NCBI RefSeq assembly: GCF_022899355.1 | Contig: NZ_JALJCK010000014.1 | Coordinates: forward strand, 1-64,000 | Source of the DNA: Shinella yambaruensis | GTDB lineage: Bacteria > Pseudomonadota > Alphaproteobacteria > Rhizobiales > Rhizobiaceae | DNA: 64,000 nt | Direction: 5' to 3' | In this document: positions 46,211 through 54,099 of the stretch, one piece after another | Layout: every line of letters starts with the position of its first letter | How positions within the stretch are numbered: the first letter of the stretch is position 1 | The notes under the pieces: generated by a model | Told to the model about the DNA's origin: nothing | The model's database searches: none | What the model saw: the letters and a program-made list of their open reading frames with translations, nothing else | Program-made: the position numbers and the translations under genes

Positions 46211-48449
46211 GGAATTTTATGCACATTCTGGTCGTGATCCGGGCAAATCCGACTGGCAGACCTTGAAGGAGCATTTGTTTGCCGTTGCACGGCTGGCGGG
46301 AGAGAAGGCTCGTCCGTTCGGACTTGAGCGAGCAGCGTTTATCGCAGGGCTTTTTCACGATCTCGGCAAATACAACCCGGCTTTTCAACGGCGCCTGGAC
46401 GGCGCGACGGAGCCTGCCGATCATTCCACGGCCGGCGCGCAGGTTTTGCGCGATCTTGCCAGGGGGAACGATGCCACCATGGCACAGGTCGTCGGCTACG
46501 GCATCCTCGGGCACCATGCAGGCCTGCCCGACAGGCTGGACGGACCCGGCACCTTCGATCATCGCATGAAGCAGCCGCAGGCAATCGATCCGGTCTGGAT
46601 GGAAGAGCTGCATGTCGAGATTTCCGGCCTCGTGCCCGACATGATTCAACGCTTTCCCACCGACCGGGCCGGCCATGCCTTCTCCTGGGCCTTCATGGGA
46701 CGCATGCTGTTCTCGACGCTGGTGGATGCGGATTTTTCGGACACCGAGCGCTACTATGTGACGCTCGGCGAGAAGAAGGCGGACCGCGACTGGCCGGCGC
46801 TGGCCGCGCTGATCGATGATTTCACCGCGCGTTTCGATGTGTACACGACCGCGCTCTCGGGACGGGAGGGGGCGTTGAATTCCTTGCGCCGTGAGGTGCT
46901 GGCCCATGTGCGTAGAGGGGCCGAACGGGAGCCGAGCCTGTTCACTCTCACGGTGCCGACCGGCGGGGGCAAGACGCTGTCCTCCCTCGGCTTCGCGCTG
47001 GATCATGCCCGTCGGTACGGGCACCGCCGGATCATCTATGTCATTCCCTTCACCAGCATCATCGACCAGACGGCGGCAATCTTTCGCTCCGTGCTCGGAG
47101 AGGACAATGTCCTCGAACACCATTCCTCCATCGAGGAAGAATCGTTCGACGCGAAGCAGCGTGAGCGCAAGGATAAATTGAAACTGGCGATGGAGGATTG
47201 GGCGGCGCCGGTCATCGTGACGACGACCGTACAGCTTTTCGAAAGCCTGTTCACGGCCCGCCCGTCACGGGCGCGCAAGCTGCACAATATCGCCGGTTCC
47301 ATCCTGGTTCTGGACGAGGCGCAGACCTTGCCGAAGGCCTTGCTGATGCCGATCATGCGGGCGCTGGAGGAACTGGCGCGCAACTACGGCTGCACGATCG
47401 TCCTGTGCACGGCGACACAGCCGGCGCTCGGCAGGCGTCCGGAATTGCCCGGCGGCTTGCCGTTGGAAGGCCGGGAACTGGCGCCGGACCCGCCGGGTCT
47501 GGCAACGAGACTTGCGCGCACGCGTATCGTCCATGCCGGTGATATGGACGACGGCGCACTGCTGGATGCCCTTGCCGGTCATGAACAGGCGCTGGTCATC
47601 GTCAACAGCCGGCGCCATGCGCTGGAACTCTACCGGAAGGCGTCCGAGGCCGGGCTGGAGGGAATCGTCCACCTGACGGCACGGCAATATGCGACGCATC
47701 GCCGGCGGATTCTGGCGGATGTGCGGGACCGCCTGAAGGACGGGCGGCCCTGTCGCCTGATCGCCACCAGCCTGATCGAGGCTGGAGTCGATGTCGATTT
47801 TCCCGTTGCCTGGCGGGCCGAGGCAGGCCTGGACCAGATCATACAGGCTGCCGGAAGGGTCAATCGGGAAGGCAGGCGCGACCGTGAAAGCAGTATCGTT
47901 ACGGTCTTCAATCCACCCGCCCACCGGCCTCCTGCCGAAATCCGCGGCCTGATCGGCGATATGAAGCGGATCATCGACAAGCACGCCGATCTCACCTCGC
48001 TCGCCGCCGTGGAGGATTATTTCGGCGAGGTCTACTGGCGTATGGGCGAGGGCATGGACGGCAAGAATATCCTCGACCGGTTTGCGCTGAGCGGCCGTAC
48101 GGGCTGCCATTTCGATTATCGCACGGTCGGCCGGGATTTCCGCATGATTGAAAGCGGTCTGGCGCCGGTGATCGTGGCACTGGACGAGGGGGCAAAAGAA
48201 GCCGTTGATCAACTGGGAGTGGAGGCGATTCCGTCTGGAATGTTGGCGCGGAAGCTGCAATCCTCGGTAGTGTCGATGCCTCCGAAAGCGAGGGACCTGC
48301 TGATCAGGAGCGGCCATGTCGCGTTCGCTGCGCCGCAATGGAGGGGAGACCAGTTTGCTGTTCTGCAGACAGCCAGCCTGTACGTTCAGGAGGTAGGTCT
48401 GCTTTGGGAGGATGCGGGCTATCTCGGCGTGGAAGACATGATTTTCTAG
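46209..48449 (+). CDS. cas3: Type I CRISPR-associated helicase-nuclease Cas3 (HD + helicase)
   Basis: A 746-residue fusion of the Cas3'' HD nuclease and Cas3' SF2 helicase. HD residues are visible: His22 in KEHL, His50-Asp51 in LFHDLGKYNPAFQ, His72 in DHSTAG and His102-His103. The helicase has Walker A VPTGGGKT (about 248-255), Walker B DEAQ (369-372), motif III CTATQPALG and motif VI QAAGRVNREGRRD. Cas3 is recruited by Cascade to unwind and degrade target DNA. The start MEFYAHSG is typical of I-C. Base composition is less GC-rich than in flanking core genes. It is the first gene of the interference operon; all key motifs look intact. Confidence 0.97.
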   Translation: MEFYAHSGRDPGKSDWQTLKEHLFAVARLAGEKARPFGLERAAFIAGLFHDLGKYNPAFQRRLDGATEPADHSTAGAQVLRDLARGNDATMAQVVGYGILGHHAGLPDRLDGPGTFDHRMKQPQAIDPVWMEELHVEISGLVPDMIQRFPTDRAGHAFSWAFMGRMLFSTLVDADFSDTERYYVTLGEKKADRDWPALAALIDDFTARFDVYTTALSGREGALNSLRREVLAHVRRGAEREPSLFTLTVPTGGGKTLSSLGFALDHARRYGHRRIIYVIPFTSIIDQTAAIFRSVLGEDNVLEHHSSIEEESFDAKQRERKDKLKLAMEDWAAPVIVTTTVQLFESLFTARPSRARKLHNIAGSILVLDEAQTLPKALLMPIMRALEELARNYGCTIVLCTATQPALGRRPELPGGLPLEGRELAPDPPGLATRLARTRIVHAGDMDDGALLDALAGHEQALVIVNSRRHALELYRKASEAGLEGIVHLTARQYATHRRRILADVRDRLKDGRPCRLIATSLIEAGVDVDFPVAWRAEAGLDQIIQAAGRVNREGRRDRESSIVTVFNPPAHRPPAEIRGLIGDMKRIIDKHADLTSLAAVEDYFGEVYWRMGEGMDGKNILDRFALSGRTGCHFDYRTVGRDFRMIESGLAPVIVALDEGAKEAVDQLGVEAIPSGMLARKLQSSVVSMPPKARDLLIRSGHVAFAAPQWRGDQFAVLQTASLYVQEVGLLWEDAGYLGVEDMIF

Positions 48450-48508
48450 CTGAATCCGCTCTGCAGCGGTGTTCTCATGCGTTTTCGAATGTTTTTGGGA
48501 GGGCGCCA

Positions 48509-49177
48509 ATGACCTACGGAATTCGCCTGAAAGTCTGGGGTGATTATGCTTGTTTCACGCGCCCGGAGATGAAGGTCGAGCGTGTCTCCTACGATGTCAT
48601 GACGCCTTCCGCGGCGCGCGGCCTGCTGGAGGCGATCCATTGGAAGCCGGCGATCCGCTGGGTGATCGATGCGATCCATGTGCTGCAGCCCATCCGCTTC
48701 CAATCGATCCGGCGCAACGAGGTCGGCCACAAGGCGCCGGCGGGCAAGATCAGGTCAGCGATGAAACGCGGCGATCTGCAGGGGTTGAACCTGCTGGTGG
48801 ACGAGGATCGCCAGCAGCGTGCCGCCACCGTGCTGGTGAAGCCGGCCTATGTGATCGAGGCGCATTTCGAGCTGACGAAGAGGGCCGGTCCCGATGACAA
48901 CGAGGGCAAGCATCTCGATATTTTCAACCGTCGTGCGGCGCGGGGTCAGTGTTTCCATCAGCCTTGTCTCGGCACGCGGGAATTCGCGGCGCATTTCGAG
49001 TTGCTCCCGCCCGATGCGCCGCTGCCGCAGGCCATCGGCGAGAGCCGCTATCTCGGCTTCATGCTGTTCGACATCGATCACGCGACGGACGGGCGGCCGT
49101 CGCTGTTCTTTCGCGCCGCGCTGGAGAATGGCGTGGTGAGGGTTCCGTCGCCGAGTTCCCCGGAGGTTCGGCGATGA
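48509..49177 (+). CDS. cas5c: Cas5c (Cas5d), type I-C pre-crRNA processing subunit
   Basis: A 222-residue RAMP protein. The N-terminal YGIRLKVWGDYACFTRPEMKVERVSYDVMTPSAARGLLEAIHWKP is the Cas5d signature, with the G-rich and ferredoxin-like core continuing to IRFQSIRRNEVGHKAP. The C-terminal RYLGFMLFDIDH segment follows. In type I-C systems, which lack Cas6, this subunit cuts pre-crRNA and caps the 5' handle. GGGAGGG precedes the ATG, 59 nt after cas3. It overlaps cas8c by ATGA. Confidence 0.96.
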   Translation: MTYGIRLKVWGDYACFTRPEMKVERVSYDVMTPSAARGLLEAIHWKPAIRWVIDAIHVLQPIRFQSIRRNEVGHKAPAGKIRSAMKRGDLQGLNLLVDEDRQQRAATVLVKPAYVIEAHFELTKRAGPDDNEGKHLDIFNRRAARGQCFHQPCLGTREFAAHFELLPPDAPLPQAIGESRYLGFMLFDIDHATDGRPSLFFRAALENGVVRVPSPSSPEVRR

Positions 49178-50943
49178 CGATCCTTTCCGCGCTTGCACGG
49201 GCCTATGATCGCCTGCCGAATGCGCCGCCATTCGGGTATTCTTCGGAAAAGATCGGCGTCGTCGTCGGCCTGAACCGTGATGGATCCGTCGCCAGCGTCA
49301 CCGACTGGCGCGATGGCGAGGGCAGGAAGGCGCGGCCTCGGCCGATGCCGGTGCCGGTGCCGCAGCCCGTGAAGCGCACGGCAGGCATCGCGCCGAACTT
49401 TCTCTGGGACAAGACCTCTTATGCCCTGGGGGTGACGGCTGGCGAGGGGCGACGCACCGCAGACGAGCACCGGGCTTTCGTGGAACGACATCTGGGGGAC
49501 TTAGGGGAAAGTGACGATCCCGGTCTGCGCGCTTTCCTGTCGTTCTTGACGGCGTGGTCGCCGGAACAGTTCACGGTTTCGCCCTGGCAGGACGACATGA
49601 AAGACCAGAACGTGGTTTTTGCGCTGGAAAGCGACCGGCGCGCGAACATCTTCCTGCACGACCGTCCCGCGGCCAGGACCCTATGGGAGCGCCTGTCGAG
49701 CCGGGGAAGCGGCAGGGAGGAAATCTGCCTCGTTCGCGGAGAGCCCGGAGCGGTCGCGCGCCTTCATCCATCGATCAAGGGTGTCTGGGGCGCGCAATCT
49801 TCCGGCGCGGCGCTTGTCTCCTTCAATCTCGACGCCTTCACCTCCTACGGCCACGAACAAGGTGACAATGCTTCCGTCTCCGAGGCAGCGGCCTTCGCCT
49901 ATACGACGGCGCTCAACCGGTTTCTGGAAAGGGACAGCGGACACCGCATCCAGATCGGTGATGCCTCCACGGTATTCTGGGCGGATGCGTCCGAGGCGGG
50001 TGCGGCGGAGGAGGCGGAGATGCTGTTTCCCGTCTTCTTCGATACCGTCGATCAAGAGCAGGAAGCAGAAGAGAAGATCGGGGCGAAACGTATCCGCGAG
50101 CGGCTGGAGCAGATCCGCAAGGGGGTGCCGCTGGAGGAAGTGGAGCCGAACCTCGGCAAGGTGCAGTTCTACGTGCTGGGACTTGCGCCCAATGCCGCCC
50201 GGCTCTCCATCCGTTTCTTCCATTCCGGCAATTTCGGCGAACTGACCCGGCATTACCAGCAGTTCGTCTCCGACATGCGGATCGAGCCGCCGCCGCGCGA
50301 GCCTTTCCCGCCGCTCTGGCGCTATCTTCGCGAAACCGCCGTGCTGGGCAAGAGTGAGAATGTCACGCCGAACCTGGCCGGGGAGTGGATGCGTTCGATC
50401 CTGTCGGGCACGCATTATCCGCTGACGCTCCTGTCGTCGGTCCTGACGCGCATCCGCGCCGATGGCGAGATCAATGTCCTGCGCGCCGGCATTCTCAAGG
50501 CTTTGCTCATCCGTAATTTCAAAAGCAAGGAGGCATCCGTGGCGCTCGATCCGGCAAATACGAACAAGGGCTATCTGCTGGGGCGGCTGTTTGCCGTTTA
50601 TGAGCACATCCAGGCTGCGGCGCTCGGTCCGAAGGTCAACGCCACGATCAAGGACAAGTTCTATGGTTCGGCCTCCGCGCAACCGCGCAAGGTGTTCCAC
50701 CTGCTCGAAAGCGGTTCTGCCAATCATCTGTCCAAGGTCGGCAAGCAGAAGCCCGGCTACAAGGTCGTTCTGGAAAAGCGGGTCGGCGCCATCATGGAAC
50801 TGATGAGCCCCGGTGCGGACCCTTTCCCGGCTTCGCTTTCTGCCGAGGACCAGGCGCTTTTCGGCCTCGGCTACTATCATCAACGCAACGAGTTTTTCAA
50901 AAAGCCGGCTGAAGCCGCTGTTTCGAGGGAGACTGACGCATGA
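49174..50943 (+). CDS. cas8c: Cas8c (Csd1), type I-C Cascade large subunit
   Basis: A 589-residue Csd1-family protein: MTILSALARAYDRLP at the start, NFLWDKTSYALGV near residue 88, the internal PNLGKVQFYVLGLAPNAARLSIRFFHSGNFGEL block, and a C-terminal helical region ending with LFGLGYYHQRNEFF. Cas8c recognises the PAM and triggers Cas3 recruitment. It overlaps both cas5c and cas7c by four bases. The last 134 codons follow a strong internal ribosome-binding site and probably also yield Cas11c. Confidence 0.96.
   Translation: MTILSALARAYDRLPNAPPFGYSSEKIGVVVGLNRDGSVASVTDWRDGEGRKARPRPMPVPVPQPVKRTAGIAPNFLWDKTSYALGVTAGEGRRTADEHRAFVERHLGDLGESDDPGLRAFLSFLTAWSPEQFTVSPWQDDMKDQNVVFALESDRRANIFLHDRPAARTLWERLSSRGSGREEICLVRGEPGAVARLHPSIKGVWGAQSSGAALVSFNLDAFTSYGHEQGDNASVSEAAAFAYTTALNRFLERDSGHRIQIGDASTVFWADASEAGAAEEAEMLFPVFFDTVDQEQEAEEKIGAKRIRERLEQIRKGVPLEEVEPNLGKVQFYVLGLAPNAARLSIRFFHSGNFGELTRHYQQFVSDMRIEPPPREPFPPLWRYLRETAVLGKSENVTPNLAGEWMRSILSGTHYPLTLLSSVLTRIRADGEINVLRAGILKALLIRNFKSKEASVALDPANTNKGYLLGRLFAVYEHIQAAALGPKVNATIKDKFYGSASAQPRKVFHLLESGSANHLSKVGKQKPGYKVVLEKRVGAIMELMSPGADPFPASLSAEDQALFGLGYYHQRNEFFKKPAEAAVSRETDA
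50539..50943 (+). CDS. cas11c: Cas11c small subunit, from an internal start in cas8c
   Basis: Within cas8c and in the same frame, AAGGAGG (50527-50533) lies five bases before GTG 50539-50541, codon 456. Translation from here gives 134 residues starting with the VALDPANTNKGYLLGRLFAVYEHIQ segment and forming the helical C-terminal domain. In type I-C systems the small Cascade subunit is known to be made by internal initiation in cas8c, and its position and length agree. The Shine-Dalgarno match is stronger than that of most genes in this operon. Expression is inferred, not shown. Confidence 0.7.
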   Translation: MALDPANTNKGYLLGRLFAVYEHIQAAALGPKVNATIKDKFYGSASAQPRKVFHLLESGSANHLSKVGKQKPGYKVVLEKRVGAIMELMSPGADPFPASLSAEDQALFGLGYYHQRNEFFKKPAEAAVSRETDA

Positions 50944-51890
50944 CCGCGATTGCCAACCGCTACGATTTCGCGCTGATCTTCGAGGTCGTCAACGGCAATC
51001 CCAACGGCGATCCGGATGCCGGCAACCTGCCGCGGCTCGATCCGGAGACGAACAGGGGGCTGGTGACGGATGTCAGCCTCAAGCGCAAGATCCGCAATTA
51101 TGTCGACCTCGCCCGCCACGGTGAGGACGGTTTCCACATCTATGTCGAGGAAGGCGCAATCCTCAACCACAAGCACCGGCAGGCCTATCGGGCAATCCGC
51201 GAGGGCGACCCGAAGGTCGAGAAGGACGCCAAGCTGAATCCGAGGGACGATACGGAGGCGAAGGCCATCACCGCCTTCATGTGCCGGAACTTCTTCGATG
51301 TGCGCACCTTCGGCGCCGTCATGTCCACCGGCGTCAATGCCGGCCAGGTGAAGGGGCCGGTGCAAATGACCTTCGCGCGCTCCGTCGAGCCGATCCTGCC
51401 GCTCGAGATCTCGATCACCCGCATGGCCGCCACCAACGAGGCTGAAAAGAAGCAGAAGGCCGAGGGCGACGACTCCAGCGAACGCACCGACAACCGCACC
51501 ATGGGACGCAAGCATATCGTTCCCTACGGTCTTTACGTCGCGCACGGCTTCATTTCCGCCAAGTTCGCGGAGCGCTCGGGCTTTTCGGAAAGCGACCTTT
51601 CCCTGTTGTTCGAGGCCCTTGCGACCATGTTCGAGCACGACCGTTCTGCCGCGCGCGGCGAAATGGCGACGCGCAGGCTGGTGGCGTTCAAGCATGACAA
51701 CGCGCTCGGCAACGCGCCGGCGCATGCCCTGTTCGAGCGCATCCGTATCGGCCGCAATGTGGAGGGCGAATTTCACGTCATCGACCAGCGGCTGGACAAT
51801 CTGCCGCCGGCGAGAGCCTTTTCGGATTATATCGTGACGATCGATCGTGACGGTCTGCCCGAAGGTGTAGAGGTTCTGGAATTGCTTTGA
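50940..51890 (+). CDS. cas7c: Cas7c (Csd2), type I-C Cascade backbone
   Basis: A 316-residue RAMP protein that coats the crRNA. The N-terminal YDFALIFEVVNGNPNGDPDAGNLPRLDPETNRGLVTDVSLKRKIRNYV is the Csd2 signature. KAITAFMCRNFFDVRTFGAVMSTG and GQVKGPVQMTFARSVEPILPLEISITRMA continue the RRM core with thumb and finger. The C-terminus reads HVIDQRLDNLPPARAFSDYIVTID. Length is normal and no defect is visible. It overlaps cas8c by ATGA; the decayed cas4 begins four bases after its stop. Confidence 0.97.
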   Translation: MTAIANRYDFALIFEVVNGNPNGDPDAGNLPRLDPETNRGLVTDVSLKRKIRNYVDLARHGEDGFHIYVEEGAILNHKHRQAYRAIREGDPKVEKDAKLNPRDDTEAKAITAFMCRNFFDVRTFGAVMSTGVNAGQVKGPVQMTFARSVEPILPLEISITRMAATNEAEKKQKAEGDDSSERTDNRTMGRKHIVPYGLYVAHGFISAKFAERSGFSESDLSLLFEALATMFEHDRSAARGEMATRRLVAFKHDNALGNAPAHALFERIRIGRNVEGEFHVIDQRLDNLPPARAFSDYIVTIDRDGLPEGVEVLELL

Positions 51891-51893
51891 ACC

Positions 51894-52190
51894 ATGGCCA
51901 TCGATGACGGTGACGAGGGGCAGGATGCAGGAGAGCCCATTCCACTCTCTGCCCTTCAACATGCCATCCATTTGTCTGCGCCAGGCGGCGCTGATCCATG
52001 TCGAGAGGTTTTAGGCCCGACAATCGCTTCACGGCGGAAGGCAACGTGCTGCATGCCGTGGCCGATAGGGGCGGATCGCGACGGGTGGGAGGGCTTCGGT
52101 GCGTCATGTCGTTGCCCGTCGCATCGCGTCGCCTCATCAGGCGCAAGCCGAACTGCATGAGATCATCGTGGGGATAGTCGCTAGGAGCCA
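51894..52190 (+). pseudogene. cas4: cas4 remnant, frameshifted and 3'-truncated
   Basis: The region directly after cas7c starts like a type I-C Cas4: MAIDDGDEGQDAGEPIPLSA followed by LQH. Homology then switches frame: ICLRQAALIHVERF (from about 51977) ends in an in-frame TAG. It resumes in a third frame as DNRFTAEGNVLHAVADRGGS and continues RRVGGLRCVMSLPVASRRLI to about 52160. The first cluster cysteine region and the whole RecB-like nuclease core are missing. Downstream sequence ends at the stop codon of the convergent reductase (52194). cas1, cas2 and repeats, which normally follow, are absent. Confidence 0.85.
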
Positions 52191-52193
52191 CCG

Positions 52194-53231
52194 TTAGCCG
52201 GCTATCGGCGGGCTAAGCCGCGCAAAGCCCTCTTGCCGGCGATAGGGGAAATGGGGATAGGGCGCAGTGACGGCGCTGGCTTCATCCAGCTTTGCCACCT
52301 GTTCGGGTGTCAGGCTCCAGCCGACCGCGCCGAGGTTCTGGCGAAGCTGTTCCTCGTTGCGCGCGCCGACGATGACGGAGGAAACGGTCGGGCGTCGCAG
52401 CAGCCAGTTCAGCGCGATCTGCGGGACCGTCTTGCCCGTTTCCTCGGCAATAGCATCGAGCGCATCGACGACGCGATAGAGGTGTTCGTCGTCCACCGGC
52501 GGGCCGAAACTTGCGGTCTCATGCAGGCGGCTGCCTTCGGGCAGCGGCGTGCCGCGCCGGATTTTTCCCGTGAGCCGACCCCAGCCGAGCGGACTCCAGA
52601 CCATCGCGCCGAGGCCCTGATCCGCACCCAGCGGCATCAGATCCCATTCGTAGTCGCGCCCGACCAGCGAATAATAGACCTGATTGGCGACATAGCGCGG
52701 CCAGCCGTAGCGATCGGCGACGGCCAGCGATTTCATGATCTGCCAGCCGGAGAAGTTGGAGACGCCGACATAGCGGACCTTGCCGGCGCGCACGAGCGTA
52801 TCGAGCGTCGAAAGCACCTCCTCGACCGGCGTGCCGGCGTCGAAGGCGTGCAGTTGCAAGAGGTCGATATAGTCGGTCTGGAGGCGGCGCAGCGCATCCT
52901 CGACCGCCCGGATCAGCCGGAAGCGGGAGGAGCCTGCGTCGTTCGGCCCGTCGCCCATCGGCAGGCCGGTCTTGGTCGAGATCAGCACCGCATCGCGCCG
53001 ACCCTTGATGGCCTCGCCAAGCACCTCCTCCGAAGCGCCGTTGGAATAGACATCGGCCGTGTCGAACAGGTTGACGCCGGCCTCCAGGCAGATGTCGACG
53101 AGCCGGCGGGCCTCGGTGGCGTCGGAATTGCCCCAGTTGCCGAAGAGCGGGCCGGAGCCGCCGAAGGTTCCGGCGCCGAAGCTGAGGACCGGCACCTTGA
53201 GGCCGGATTTTCCGAGAGGTCGATAGTCCAT
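52194..53231 (-). CDS. Aldo/keto reductase
   Basis: A 345-residue NADPH-dependent (beta/alpha)8 reductase. Active-site elements: GVNLFDTADVYSNGASEEVLG (Asp and Tyr), LISTKTGLP (Lys), YIDLLQLHAFD (His), and the C-terminal SSVIVGARNEEQLRQNLGA cofactor segment. Size and wording resemble the YajO/Tas-like general AKRs. AAGGAG precedes ATG 53231. An MFS remnant lies 11 nt upstream, so the two were probably one transport-reduction operon. Its stop marks the right edge of the CRISPR island remnant. Confidence 0.92.
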   Translation of the reverse strand: MDYRPLGKSGLKVPVLSFGAGTFGGSGPLFGNWGNSDATEARRLVDICLEAGVNLFDTADVYSNGASEEVLGEAIKGRRDAVLISTKTGLPMGDGPNDAGSSRFRLIRAVEDALRRLQTDYIDLLQLHAFDAGTPVEEVLSTLDTLVRAGKVRYVGVSNFSGWQIMKSLAVADRYGWPRYVANQVYYSLVGRDYEWDLMPLGADQGLGAMVWSPLGWGRLTGKIRRGTPLPEGSRLHETASFGPPVDDEHLYRVVDALDAIAEETGKTVPQIALNWLLRRPTVSSVIVGARNEEQLRQNLGAVGWSLTPEQVAKLDEASAVTAPYPHFPYRRQEGFARLSPPIAG

Positions 53232-53242
53232 GGGAATGCTCC

Positions 53243-53520
53243 TTAGTGAACGGGATTGCAGGAAGGTGAGAGGGCCACGCCCTTGCTCACCCAGACGGCA
53301 ATCAACGCGGTGGCGATGGCGAATAGCGGAAACAGCGCAGCCGTGATCGGCACCACGGCGAGGCCCGGCCCTTTGTCGATGACCACGCCTCCGGACCATG
53401 CGCCGGTGGCGTTGCCGAGATTGAAGGCGCCGATGTTGAAGTTGGATGCAAGGCTCCGGACCGCGCCTTCGGCCTTGGACAGCACCCACATCTGCAAGGG
53501 CGCGACGGGCATGAATGGTA
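53243..53520 (-). pseudogene. MFS transporter, C-terminal remnant
   Basis: About 92 codons matching the last quarter of an AraJ/YdhP-type MFS permease: VAPLQMWVLSKAEGAVRSLA, then NIGAFNLGNATGAWSGGVVID and two hydrophobic helices to the stop. No homologous sequence precedes it. Upstream codons in the frame (to 53593) are unrelated, and the plus-strand GNAT gene follows. Two helices and no gating loops mean it cannot transport. The missing 5' end (about 300 codons) indicates a deletion between here and the GNAT/LysR genes. Confidence 0.75.
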
Positions 53521-53618
53521 TCCGATGATGTTCCTTTGCCCGGAAGATAGACGCTGCGTGTTGGATGAAGTAGCCTGCGCTTAGGAATATCATTCATGAA
53601 TTGAATTCAAAGGATGCC

Positions 53619-54096
53619 ATGGAACTCACGCTTGAAAAATTCGGTCCGCGAGACTTCGCCGACTATTTCCGGCTGGCGAGCGACCCCAAGGTCATGGCCA
53701 TGATCACGGAGCGGGCCATTCCCGCCGAAGAGGCGCGGCGCAACTACGAAGAGCTTCTGGCCGATAATGCCCTCCATCCGGAGCTCGGCCACTTCCGCGT
53801 CCTCGATGAGCGAGGAACGTTCATCGGTCTGGGCAAGCTGGCGGTGAAAGCAGCGGCGGCGGATCAGGCCGAGCTGGGCTACATGCTCGCCCCGGAATAT
53901 TGGGGCAAGGGAATAGCCAGTCGGATCGCCAGGCTTTTGGTGGCGCGGGCCGAGCGGCAATCCGCATTGCGAAGCCTCTTCGCCATCATCGATCCGGCCA
54001 ATGTTCCGTCGAGGAAAATCCTGATCAACAATGGTTTCGTCTCAAGGGAAGGATTTCGACGGCCTGCCGGGCGAAGTGCTGGAAAGGACATGGTAG
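53619..54096 (+). pseudogene. GNAT acetyltransferase with a 3' frameshift
   Basis: ATG 53619 has AAGGA five bases upstream. Residues 1-about 140 are a RimJ/RimL-type GNAT: ELGYMLAPEYWGKGIASRIARLLV is motif A and SRKILINNGFVSREG is the motif B end. At about 54048-54054 the frame should shift by one base to give DFDGLPGEVLERTW and TAG at 54094-54096, the expected family C-terminus. As written, the first frame runs on into the LysR gene with unrelated residues. Either a sequencing error or a recent mutation is possible; since most of the fold is intact it may retain activity. Confidence 0.7.
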
Positions 54097-54099
54097 GAC

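Noticed and set aside
51971-52190. A novel small gene after cas7c
   Set aside because: The 88-codon frame after cas7c matches Cas4 only in its first part. The rest is explained by frameshifts in a cas4 remnant.
51891-52193. CRISPR repeats next to the cas genes
   Set aside because: Neither this segment nor the integrase-cas3 junction contains any 28-37-bp direct repeat or a GTGGATTGAAAC-type I-C repeat end. I saw none elsewhere in the window.
52160-53300. Right attachment site (copy of the tRNA-Leu 3' end)
   Set aside because: No stretch resembling TCGAGTCCTCTTCTGGGCA was found near the cas4 relic or in the following kilobases. CCACCG at 52188 is too short to count.
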